Source of the DNA: Semisulcospira habei
Lineage: Eukaryota > Mollusca > Gastropoda > Semisulcospiridae
DNA length: 64,000 nucleotides
Direction: 5' to 3'
Assembly (NCBI GenBank): GCA_036245525.1
Contig: BTPG01000001.1
Location: 176,500,164-176,564,163 of the forward strand
Each line of letters starts with the position of its first letter. The first letter of the stretch is position 1. Made by a program: the position numbers and the translations under genes. The notes under the pieces were generated by a model that saw nothing but the letters and a program-made list of their open reading frames with translations, was not told the DNA's origin and ran no database searches. This document shows positions 1-9,700 of this stretch, piece after piece.

Positions 1-2936
1 GCCTCTCTCTATCCAGGGACACAACCATGGGCACATGGAATGTCAAGACCATGTACCAGAGCGGCAAGGCCGCCCAGATAGCAGCGGAAATGCAAAAGTA
101 CAACCTTTCCCTGCTAGGTATCAGTGAAACCAGAGTGGACGCAGTCTGGCCAGAAAAGGCTGTTAAGTGGGGAGATGATTCTGTATTCAGGTCATGAAGA
201 GGAGAATGCCCCCCATACAGAAGGAGTAGCATTCATGCTGTCACCAGTGGCACAGAGAGCGCTGATGGGCTGGGAACCTCTTGGGCCAAGAATTATCACA
301 GCAGTCTTTAGAACCAAGAAAAAGATCAAGCTGAACGTCATTCAGTGTTATGCGCCCACTAATGACAGTGACGAGGAAGAGAAACAAGAGTTCTACGACC
401 GACTCCAGAGTGCCGTGGACAAATGTGCGGAGCGAGACATCACCATCGTCATGGGCGATTTTAATGCCAAAATAGGGGAGGACAACACCGGATACGAAGA
501 GGTGATGGGGAGACAGGGACCGGGGGAGATGAGTGAGAACAGGGAGAGGTTTGTAGACTTTTGTGCTCTAAACAGACTTGTCATTGGAGGCAGCATCTTC
601 CCACACAGAAGAATACACAAAGCAACTTGGGTCTCACCTGACCATACTACAGAGAACCAAATAGACCATATCTGCATTGGCAAGAAATTTAGAAGATCCC
701 TTCAAGATGTTCGAGTGAGGAGGGGAGCAGATGTCGCCTCAGACCACCATCTGCTTACCTTAAGAATAAAGCTCAAGTTAAAGAAAAGCAGCACAGGGAC
801 AACAAGAAGGCAGCGCTATAATGTAGGTCTCCTGAGAGAGACTGGAGTGAGAGAAGAGTTCAAACTGGTGCTGTCCAACCGGTTTCAAGCGCTACAGGAG
901 CTAGTAAATGAAGAGGAGGCGGTCACCACAGAGCGCAGTGGAAGGCAGTTAGAGAGGCGCTGAACTCAACCTGCAAAGACACTGTAGGGTTCAGGAAACA
1001 CCATCACAAGGACTGGCACAGACCTTGAAGAAGATATAAGTGAGGAGGAAGAAGAAAACAGTTGTCAACAACAGTCGCACGAGAGCAGCCAAAGCAAGGG
1101 CACAGGAGGAATACTCGGAAGCCAACCGCGAGGTGAAGAGGAGTATCAGGGCAGACAAAAGGGCCTACACAGACAGCCTGGCAGTAGAGGCAGAAAAGGC
1201 AGCAGGCAGCGGCAACATGAAACAGCTCTACGACATTACCAGAAGATTGTCGGGCAAGTATGGCCATACAGAAAGACCAGTAAAAGACAAAGAAGGCAAG
1301 CCTATTGCAGACAGAGCAGACCAACTCGACAGATGGGCCGAGTATTTTGAAATGTTACTGAACAGACCCAGCCCACCCGACCCTCCAGACATCCAGCCAG
1401 CAGAGACCGACCTACCCATCAGCTGTGACAGACCCAGCCGGGAAGAGATCAGAAGAGCAGTGGCATTTTTGAAGAACGGCAAAGCAGCAGGGCCAGATGG
1501 CATCCCAGCGGAGTCTCTGAAAGCAGACCTAGAGACAACAGTAGAGATGCTGTACCCACTGGAAAGATCTGGGAAGAGGAGGTGATGCCGGCTGACTGGA
1601 AGGAGGGGTACCTAATCAAGCTTCCCAAGAAAGGCGACCTCAGCAAGTGTTCCAACTACAGAGGAATCACCTTGCTGTCAGTACCAGGAAAGGTCTTCAA
1701 CAGGATCATCCTGAAAAGAATGAAGAGCTCCATTGACCCCCAGCTGAGAGACCAGCAAGCAGGATTCAGGAAAAACCGATCATGTACAGACCAGATCGCC
1801 ACTCTCCGCATCATCGTGGAACAGTCTCTGGAGTGGAGCTCCCCGCTGTACGACAACTTTGTGGATTACGGGAAAGCATTTGACAGTGTGGACCGAGAGA
1901 CTCTGTGGAAACTCCTACGACACTACGGTGTACCCACAAAGCTCGTCCGCCTGATCAAGAGCAGCTATGATGGCATGACATGTAGCGTGGTCCACGAAGG
2001 GTAGTTCACCAGGGAGCTCCAGGTCAGAACTGGTGTCAGGCAGGGGTGTTTGCTGTCTCCGTTCCTCTTCCTACTGGCCATAGACTGGGCCATGAAGAGG
2101 ACCACAGAGCACAGACGAAATGAAATACAGTGGACACTGTGGACACAGCTTGACGACCTCGATTTTGCAGACGACTTGGCTTTACTGTCCCACACTCATC
2201 AACAAATGCAGGACAAAACCACGATCCTTGCTGACATCTCGTCCCAAGTGGGCCTCACCATCCACAAACAGAAAACAAAGACAATGAGGCTGAACGCAAC
2301 CAGGGAAGAACCAGTCTTGCTTGCTGGCACCCCGTTGGAGGAGGTGGAGTCCTTCAACTATCTCCGGAGCATCATGGACAAAAAAGGTGGCACTGATGCA
2401 GATGTCAGAGCACGAATTGGTAAAGCCAGAGCAGCCTTTCTCCAGTTGAAAAAAGTGTGGAGTTCCAGAGAGCTGTCACAACACACCAAAGTTCAGATTT
2501 TTAACTCCAACGTAAAAGCAGTTCTCCTATATGGAGCAGAGACTTGGAGATTGACAAAAAACCACAGTCAGCAGAGTACAGATCTTCATAAACAGTTGCC
2601 TTAGAAGAATTTTGAAAATTCACTGGCCAGAGAAGATCAGCAACGTCAGACTCTGGGAGAGAACAGAGCAGATAACAGCAGAGAATGAAATTGGGCAAAA
2701 TGGATTGGTCACAGTCTGAGAAAGCCAGCTTTCAGTATCACTAGGCAGGCACTGTCATGGAACCGCCAGGGAAAGAGGAAAAGAGGCAGGCCGAGAAACA
2801 CCTGGCGTCGAGACCTCCAAGCAGACATCAAGAGACTGGAAACCACCTGGAGTATAATCGAAGGAGAAGCACAGGACAGGAGTCGCTGTAGGTGTCTTGT
2901 ACCCTGGCAGGGGTGACAGGCATAAGTAAGTAAGTA
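1..2936 (+). mobile_element. APE-type non-LTR retrotransposon (LINE copy 1), 5' end outside window
   Basis: This is a LINE with an apurinic-like endonuclease domain followed by a reverse transcriptase and a C-terminal tail rich in Arg and Trp. It ends in a short TAAG/AGTA repeat tail near 2922-2940 and has no poly(A). The same family recurs on the minus strand at 3441-5537. The endonuclease resembles CFDP2-like/RTE proteins in animal genomes; the clade is inference. The 3' tail directly abuts the outer end of the Polinton TIR at 2937, so the left host flank of that element lies upstream of this LINE. The 5' target-site duplication cannot be seen because the element runs off the window. Confidence 0.88.
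27..2910 (+). pseudogene. LINE endonuclease-reverse transcriptase, multiply frameshifted
   Basis: The first ATG visible is at 27 and opens the endonuclease (GTWNVKTM, LGISETR). The reading frame breaks near 136 (one extra G), around 940-1040, near 1560 and again downstream. A CAG in the sister copy has become TAG at 2002-2004. Recognisable endonuclease motifs are GDFNAKIG (near 450) and SDHHLL (near 740). The RT region includes RGITLLSVPGK, QAGFRKNRSC and FADDLALL (near 2165). The C-terminal WRRDLQADIK region is also present. The disruptions make it a dead copy. It is close in sequence to the copy at 3445-5537, which gives the undisrupted frame for comparison. Confidence 0.85.
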
Positions 2937-3238
2937 AGTACCCTTAAATATACACAAGCAATTACCTCGTATGCACCAAATTGAAAAAATGACCCCGAGA
3001 TATGCCTGAGCGCTCCCTCATATTCTATTATCAGAATTGTGAACCCGGTACATGTAAATTGGATTGGATAAAGGACAACACTGTCGCATTGACAAGTCTT
3101 ATTAGCTACCTTACAGAGAGAGACACCTGATTTAAAAGACAGTGTATCTATGCTATTACCTCACCCTGTTTTAAGTCAGTTGTACAGTCAACAAGACATG
3201 TGTGTTGTGAAAGCATTACCTGACTGGTTTCTGATGAA
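2937..3238 (+). repeat. Left terminal inverted repeat of element 1
   Basis: It matches the reverse complement of 15089-15390 with scattered mismatches. Shared blocks include TTAAATATACACAAGCAATT at the outer end and TTACCTGACTGGTTTCTGA at the inner end. It starts AG, as described for Polintons. The LINE tail touches its first base. Confidence 0.9.
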
Positions 3239-3426
3239 CCCTGAGCACCCTGGCCAAGTGGTGCCAAGTGGAACTTCATACTTATTATCAAGTTGCAACT
3301 AACTTTTAGGTAACCTTTAAGTTAGTTGTTATAAGAACTTATTAATTACTTACCATAAGAACTTATTAATTACTTACCATAAGTTCTTATAACAACTTGA
3401 CTCTAGTCAACAAGATACTCGGACAG
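3239..3426. other. Subterminal region of element 1, left
   Basis: AT-rich, with a near-tandem repeat of AAGAACTTATTAATTACTTACC (partial) at about 3334-3380 and inverted AAGTTAGTTGTTATAAG-like blocks. It is not part of the TIR. Its reverse complement resembles the C-D spacer of element 2 (about 29340-29465), sharing a block like AAATCTGTCCGAGT (3414-3427 on the other strand). It is therefore terminal DNA that is internal in element 2. Confidence 0.6.
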
Positions 3427-3440
3427 ATTTGACAACTTAC

Positions 3441-5537
3441 TTACTTACTTACGCCTGTCACCCCTACCAGGGTATAGGCCGTCGACGAGAGACCTCCAGC
3501 AACTCCTGTCCTGTGCTTCTCCTTCGATTCTACTCCAGGTGGTTCCCAGTCTCTTGATGTCTGCTTGGAGGTCTCGACGCCAGGAGTTTCTCGGCCTACC
3601 TCTTTTCCTCTTTCCCTGGGGGTTCCATGACAATGCCTGCCTAGTGATACTGGAAGCTGGCTTTCTCAGACTGTGACCGATCCATCCCCATCTTCTTCGC
3701 CCAATTTCATTCTCTGCTGTTATCTGCTCTGTTCTCTCCCAGAGTCTGACGTTGCTGATCTTCTCTGGCCAGTGGATTTTCAAAATTCTTCTAAGGCAAC
3801 TGTTCATGAAGGTCTGTACTCTGTTGACTGTGGTTTTTGTCAATCTCCATGTCTCTGCTCCATATAGGAGAACTGCTTTTACATTGGAGTTGAAAATCCG
3901 GACTTTGGTGTGTTGTGACAGCTCTCTGGAACTCCACACTTTTTTCAACTGGAGAAAGGCTGCTCTGGCTTTACCGATTCGTGCTCTGACATCTGCATCA
4001 GTGCCGCCTTTTTTGTCTATGATGCTCCCAAGATAGGTGAAGGGCTCCACCTCCTCCAACGGGGTGCCAGCAAGCAAGACTGGTTCTTCCCTGGTTGCGT
4101 TCAGCCTCATTGTCTTTGTTTTCTGTTTGTGAATGGTGAGGCCCACTTGGGACGAGATGTCAGCAAGCCTCGTGGTCTTGTCCTGCATTTGTTGATGAGT
4201 GTGGGACAGTAATGCCAAGTCGTCTGCAAAATCGAGGTCGTCAAGCTGTGTCCACAGTGTCCACTGTATTCCACTTCGTCTGTGCTCTGTGGTCATCTTC
4301 ATGACCCAGTCTATGGCCAGTAGGAAGAGGAACGGAGACAGCAGACACCCCTGCCTGACACCAGTTCTGACCTGGAGCTCTCTGGTGAACTGCCCTTCAT
4401 GGATCACGCGACATGTCATGCCATCATAGCTGCTCTTGATCAGGCGGACGAGCTTTGTGGGTACACCGTAGTGTCGTAGGAGTTTCCACAGAGTCTCTCG
4501 GTCCACGCTGTCAAATGCTTTCTCATAATCCACAAAGTTGACGTACAACGGGGAGCTCCACTCCAGAGACTGTTCCACGATGATGCGGAGAGTGGCGATC
4601 TGGTCTGTACATGATCGGTTCTTCCTGAATCCTGCTTGCTGGTCTCTCAGCTGGGGGTCAACGGAGCTCTTCATTCTCTCTAGGATGATCCTGTTGAAGA
4701 CCTTTCCTGGTACTGACAGCAAGGTGATTCCTCTGTAGTTGGAACACTTGCTAAGGTCGCCTTTCTTGGGAAGCTTGATTAGGTACCCCTCCTTCCAGTC
4801 AGCTGGCATCACCTCCTCTTCCCAGATCTTTCCAAACAGTGGGTACAGCATCTCAACTGTTGTCTCTAGGTCTGCTTTCAGAGACTCCGCTGGGATGCCA
4901 TCTGGCCCTGCTGCTTTGCCATTCTTCAAAAATGCCACTGCTTTTCTGATCTCTTCCCGGCTGGGCCTGTCACAGCTGATGGGTAGGTCGGTCTCTGCCG
5001 GCTGGATGTCGGGGGGGTCGGGGGGGCTAGGTCTGGTCAGTAACTCTTCAAAATACTCGGCCCATCTGTCGAGTTGGTCTGCTCTGTCTGCAATAGGCTT
5101 GCCTTCTTTGTCTTTTACTGGTCTTTCTGTATGGCCATACTTACCCGACAATCTTCTGGTAATGTCGTAGAGCTGTTTCATGTTGCCGCTGCCTGCTGCC
5201 TTTTCTGCCTCTGCTGCCAGGCTGTCTGTGTAGGCCCTCTTGTCTGCCCTGATACTCCTCTTCACCTCGCGGTTGGCTTCCGAGTATTCCCTCTGTGCCC
5301 TTACTTTGGCTGCTCTCGTGCGACTGTTGTTGACCGCTGCTTTCTTCTGCTTCCTCGCTTCTATCTTCTTCAAGGTCTGTGCCGACAGCCAGTCCTTGTG
5401 GTGGTGTTTCCTGAATCCTACAGTGTCTTTGCAGGTTGAGTTCAGCGCCTCTCTAACTGCCTTCCACTGCTGCTCTGTGGTGACCGCCTCCTCTTCATTT
5501 ACTAGCTCCTGTAGCACTTGAAACCAGTTGGACAGCA
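3441..5537 (-). mobile_element. LINE copy 2, 5'-truncated, inserted in element 1
   Basis: This is the same family as LINE copy 1, on the minus strand. It has a TTAC/GTAA repeat tail at 3434-3453 and a 5' truncation just after the endonuclease domain. A perfect 14-bp direct repeat, ATTTGACAACTTAC, flanks it at 3427-3440 and 5538-5551, which marks target-primed insertion into the subterminal region of element 1 next to gene C. It is therefore younger than element 1. Confidence 0.93.
3445..5537 (-). CDS. LINE reverse transcriptase ORF, 5'-truncated but open to its stop
   Basis: About 697 codons stay open from the truncation point to the stop at 3445-3447. In order from the N-terminus: the end of the endonuclease-RT linker, a basic region (KIEARKQKKAAVNNSRTRAA), RT fingers (GYLIKLPKKGDLSKCSNYRG), palm motif A (FVDYEKAFDSVD), catalytic FADDLALL, the thumb with FTYLGSI, and a C-terminal domain with GWIGHSLRK and WRRDLQADIKRLG. 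The lack of stops suggests recent insertion. With the endonuclease missing it cannot nick targets itself, so it is a processed, dead-on-arrival copy. Any start codon near 5538 is accidental, since it comes from the target duplication. Confidence 0.85.
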
Positions 5538-5578
5538 ATTTGACAACTTACAAAGACAAAAAATTAACTTTTTTTTTC

Positions 5579-5763
5579 TCAATAATATTCTGGTGGAGCG
5601 GATGGGGTTAAATAAACAGGCGTAAACGGTACGTATGGTGTGACATCTCTCTGCGAAATGTATGACAAAAATATTGATTGATTACCAAAACTGATTTTTA
5701 TTTGTTTAAAAGATTTTGAAGTTTTTCCATGGTTTCCTGTACACCTATCTGTTTTCCTCTCTC
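5579..5763 (-). other. -1 frame extension of gene C in element 1, ends in PSAP/PPxY peptide
   Basis: In the -1 frame relative to gene C the sequence is open from the heptamer at 5764-5770 past the gene C stop to a TGA at 5579-5581. Its last nine residues are TPSAPPEYY, which hold overlapping PSAP and PPEY motifs. An upstream block FLSYISQRDV also matches the element 2 extension, with synonymous differences. There is no ATG in this frame, so frameshifting, splicing or non-AUG initiation would be needed. Confidence 0.6.
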
Positions 5764-6736
5764 TAAAAAACTAGCCTTTAGTTCTTCAACATTCACGGGA
5801 GATTGACTACGCATCTTATTTTGACCCCACCCGGGTCTGCCCTGGGGGACTTGGGTGGGGTTAGGTATTTTTTAGTTCCCAGGGTCACCCTGGTCAGCCC
5901 CACAGGGTGGGTTTTTCTCTCTATTCTGGGGCATGTGTTTCTGTCTACCCTTTGTCCATTCACCTGTATTTGCCTTTTTCAAACTCTCCCTACTGTCTGC
6001 ACTGCCTGTAGCTCTTGATATTGGATGTGTGTTGCTAAATGGTCTTAGCTTTATTTATGCCCCATGTTGTAGGTTTATTTAATGTATTTGACCGGCTGGC
6101 GACGTACATTCAATTTTCTGTTTAGTTTTTTTTTTACAAGCAGTGCAGGCACGTCCTGAGAAAGCCTTGTTGCTGTCGGGACGTTAAGCAATGTACAATC
6201 AATCAATCTTATTTTGAATTTCAGACTTCTGTTGTTTGTAATTGCTCAAATCATCCTGCACTCTCTTAAATTCATCGCCGTCAATAAAATTGTCCTTCAA
6301 GGCTTTACTAATAATAAGTTTCATACTACTCAGCTTTGCACCAGCGAGCGTGCTCAACGCTTCATGCTTCTGCAACTTTGTATGAAATCTTTTGTTAAGG
6401 CCTTCCAAACCAAAGCATGCCAGTCCTGTGGCAATGCTAGCTCCTTCAATACCAACTCCAATTACACTATGAATTCCAGTTGTTATCAAAACAATACCCC
6501 TACAGAACATCCAGCTGAAACCATATCCACAGCCATAGATGTGTTTTGTACAGAATTGAAAAGCATCTTATACCGTCTTTTGCATCTAGAGTATTTTGCC
6601 TCTTCACTTTCCAAATAATTTAACACATCTGTAATATTATTTAATCAGAATGTAATGTTTTATTGGGCGCAATTGACGCATGCGGATCAGTCAGCACAGA
6701 CTCAGTCATTGGTAGTTGTGGATAGAAGTTTACCAT
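5698..6736 (-). pseudogene. Gene C homologue of element 1 (Gly-rich membrane protein), interrupted
   Basis: The ATG at 6736 follows a run of A. The protein resembles gene C of element 2: the core block beginning KLQKHEALSTLAGAKLSSMK and the block EFKRVQDDL(S/A)NYKQQKSEI are nearly the same. The N-terminal third is frameshifted with stops near 6640-6670. The C-terminal third is separated by a 381-bp retroelement insertion (5825-6205) flanked by ATCTTATTTTGA. The zero frame stops at 5698-5700. As in element 2, an in-frame T_TTT_TTA heptamer (5764-5770) lies near the 3' end, and the -1 frame from there stays open to 5579. It would have been a membrane-inserting particle or accessory protein; that role is inference. 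Confidence 0.8.
5825..6205 (+). mobile_element. Short (AATC)n-tailed retroelement in gene C of element 1
   Basis: It starts CCCCACCCGGGTCTGCCC and ends GTCGGGACGTTAAGCAATG followed by a CAATCAATC tail. The perfect 12-bp duplication ATCTTATTTTGA lies at 5813-5824 and 6206-6217. The same element occurs at 59864-60255, and its tail alone at 51418-51466. No coding capacity is seen. It is probably a SINE or a truncated LINE 3' end using a CR1-type tail. Confidence 0.85.
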
Positions 6737-6767
6737 TTTTTTTATTGACAAATATTTTTATTATTAT

Positions 6768-7643
6768 TTAATCAGTGATTACATTTAGCAACTCATCAAA
6801 AAAATACAATTTGCTAGCATAATAAAATAAAACAAGTTCAATGTGTTCCAGTTTTATGTAACTTAGGTGAACGAAAGTTGTTTTATTGACCAATATTTTT
6901 ACAGCTGGAATACTGCTCAAAACCTCTATATCTACACCTTTTCTAATAGCAATAAAGACTTTTGATGACTCTGCTACTGTGCCATCCCATGTAAGTTTGA
7001 TTCCCTGTGCAATATCTGTTTCTTTGACAGAAGCTACAGATCTCATGATAATTTCAAATACTATTGTCACTTCTCTTGATATTTCAAAGTTTATTGTCAC
7101 AAACACAACAGAAGTATCTGATCTACCCTTTCTATGTGTAAGAAGATACCATCGTTTCTCATACTCTTGCACTTTTAGTTTTTCTCTGCTATTGTTGTCT
7201 GGGGCAAAACTTGGAACAAGGCTCACAATCAACGGCCCAGAGTTAACATTTTTTCTAAATACTAAGGCACCTTCATCATCAGTGTATACATAAGGATTAA
7301 TAAATTCAAACTTTATGTCCCAGTCAATTGTTGGTGCTGGTGCAGGCACAAGCGAAACTACCCACTTATTACCTACATGTTTTAGGATGTGGGACACATT
7401 ATTTACAGGTGGAGTAGGTACACTGACCTCACGAAGCTGGCCAAGTTTAGGAATCTGTCTCTCTGTGCAGTCTTTCATGTCATCGATTACTTTCCACTTG
7501 TACATACCAAAAGAATCAAGTTCAAAACCATACTCTTCTCCAATTTCACCTTCTTTCTCAAAATCTTGTACGTCAGCTAAATCTTTCAACTCTGTTACCG
7601 GACACGCAACTGGAATAATTCTCGACTTTGGACCAACACTCAT
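6768..7643 (-). CDS. Gene B homologue of element 1, intact reading frame
   Basis: 291 residues are uninterrupted although most neighbours are broken. The ATG at 7643 follows TATAAAA. It aligns along its length with the 294-residue gene B of element 2, for example PRIIPVACPVTELKDL-like starts, YVYTDDEGALVFRK and SGPLIVSLVPSFA. The fold looks beta-rich, with no signal peptide or membrane segment. It is perhaps a capsid-associated protein or fiber/knob-like protein, but no function is recognised. It lies upstream of gene C and downstream of gene A on the minus strand, the same local order as in element 2. Confidence 0.72.
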   Translation of the reverse strand: MSVGPKSRIIPVACPVTELKDLADVQDFEKEGEIGEEYGFELDSFGMYKWKVIDDMKDCTERQIPKLGQLREVSVPTPPVNNVSHILKHVGNKWVVSLVPAPAPTIDWDIKFEFINPYVYTDDEGALVFRKNVNSGPLIVSLVPSFAPDNNSREKLKVQEYEKRWYLLTHRKGRSDTSVVFVTINFEISREVTIVFEIIMRSVASVKETDIAQGIKLTWDGTVAESSKVFIAIRKGVDIEVLSSIPAVKILVNKTTFVHLSYIKLEHIELVLFYYASKLYFFDELLNVITD

Positions 7644-7663
7644 TTTTTATAAAAAAAATAAAA

Positions 7664-8407
7664 TTATTTAACTTCTAACACAACACTAAAATCATGCATC
7701 AGAACTGGTTTGCATCATGCCGCCGTGAGATGGCCTTAGTCGCCTGCTCGGTGTTAAACCCAAATAACCAAAGGTTTGCCATCCTGATTAGTTACAGATA
7801 AACACAACGATTCAAAGAAACTGGAACCTAATTTCTTAAACTGTAAATTAGGAAATCTAACAACCACACTTTCACAATAGGGAGCAGTTCCAGCTGCCAC
7901 ACATCTCAACAAAGTTGAAGGTTTTCCATTGTGAACATTCTCAGTCATGTTTAGTTCTTTCAAATAAACCTGAAATACGGTGTGTACTGACAAATAAACA
8001 GGACGTTTTCCAGTTACTTTAAGTTTACTTGTATTCAATGGCATAATACCAAAAAAAGAATCATCACCATCAAATATATGCCAATCTTCATCCAAATAAT
8101 ATCCAAGTAAATATGCAAATCTGTCTGACATTTTTAACCGATCTTGTTTCGGATATTCTAATGTAACAAGTAGATTAGCTGGATTTAAAGTTGCTTTAAT
8201 ATTAAATTTACTTTAATACCCCGGTGGTATAGCTTCAGTCTTACCATCAAAAATTACTTTATAATTTATATCATCTTCTACATTAAACCACTTTACAGTG
8301 TAAAACATTTCATGGATAGCTACAGCCTTGTTACCATCTTGATTATCAATCCCATTAGTTAACCACACTGGTTTACTTGTATCAAGATTTGTTAAGGTAA
8401 TAAACAT
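7664..8407 (-). pseudogene. Gene A homologue of element 1, disrupted
   Basis: The ATG is at 8407 directly after AATAAAA. The first 60 residues (MFITLTNLDTSKP, AIHEMFYTVKWFN) match gene A of element 2 and then stop early near 8213. A second frame at 7790-8131 covers the C-terminal half (VHTVFQVYLKELNMTENVHN). The last codons, ending before the stop at 7664-7666, lie beyond a ~60-bp insertion. The start codon is 26 bases from the divergent gene V (8433), an arrangement shared with element 2. Confidence 0.78.
7714..7772. repeat. Small insertion in gene A, flanked by GGTTTGC
   Basis: The 7-bp direct repeat GGTTTGC at 7707-7713 and 7773-7779 brackets about 59 bp that have no counterpart in element 2. 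The content (GCCGTGAGATGGCCTTAG) looks like a SINE end, but I cannot name the family. Confidence 0.5.
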
Positions 8408-8432
8408 TTTTATTATCTCATAAAAAAGCACA

Positions 8433-9700
8433 ATGGAATTTAAATCACCAACAAGCGTAAGCACAAACACATTTCAGTTTAATGTAGATGCCAAGTATAA
8501 TGTCGCCCCAACTTATGAACAGAAAATAATTCAGCTAAATCAGCTCAACATAGCTGTAAATGAACAAGATTTATTTCAAGTGAAAGTACCCAACCCCTTT
8601 GATCATTACCTAAACCCACCAATAACAGACGATGCTACTGCAAAAAAGTGGTCTTCAAGCCCACTACAGATGTTTCAAAACCAGCTCAACTTTGCCATAC
8701 TATGCTCAATAACTGGCTGTGGTGTTTCTTTTACAGACCACTTGAATCACTCAAACAAACTTATTAGGTCTGTGTATCGTTTCCACACGTATTACCAGCT
8801 TAGAAGAATACTGTCAGAACTCCATGTCCCACTGCCCACTGAATCCAGTTTCAACAGGTATAATAACCCCATGGATATGAAAGCATTTGAAAGGATTTGT
8901 AATGAATTTAACATCAGCCCTGGCCCCGGCACAAAGAATGACTTTACACAAAAACTTGATGATCATCATGGCATGGGCACATTGTATTATGCTATGAGTC
9001 ACAGACAATATCCGCAAGATTACTACCCAGGTTACACCTCATTTTCATCAAAATCTGAAGTCTGGTTAGGTTCAATAGAACAGAAACAGTTTAATGCCTG
9101 GACTACATTTGTCTTTAGATAAAAGTGACGGGTTTACTCAAGCAGGAGTCGAATGCATAAATGAATCTATCAGAACATATGTGTGGTGTACACTAGGAGC
9201 ACAATCACTAACAAAATCAAACATTTTAAATGGAAGTGGCAAATCTGAAGCTCAAAAACAGTTTCTTGAAAACCTAGAAGACTCAATAAACTCAGTTGTT
9301 GATCTCACATCACGCATACAACGCTTTCAAGACATTCTCAGATATGCTAGATCAAAAGTGGACTTTGTAGTTGGCATTGGGTTATACATGTTACCATCTG
9401 ACCTTCAACTCCAAATGGGGACAATAAAAAAATTATAATATTGAAATCATTGTTGCAGGGCATGATCAGAAATTAGGACTCAATCAATCAGTAAACTTGG
9501 GGGCCACAATCACACATTTTCAGTCATTAAAACCATTAATAACACCAGCCCTGGCCCCAACCCCGACTCCGGTAACATTATCACACCAGTCACCCATACA
9601 GGTAGTGACACCATCACCAAACACACATGAGTCAGAGAAAACTGCATTGGTAATAGGTCTTACTGGATTAGGAATATTACTTCTTTACCTGTTTCATTAA
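8433..9700 (+). pseudogene. Gene V homologue of element 1 (C-terminally anchored putative capsid component)
   Basis: The ATG at 8433 follows CATAAAAAAGCACA. It runs in three successive frames with breaks near 9100 and 9440, and together these cover the 408-residue gene V of element 2. Shared blocks include APTYEQKIIQLNQL, VPNPFDHYLNPPITDDAT and YARSKVDFVVG. The C-terminus (LVIGLTGLGILLLYLFH) is a single membrane segment. The 3' end overlaps the convergent gene P by 24 bases, as in element 2. The breaks make it non-functional. Confidence 0.82.
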
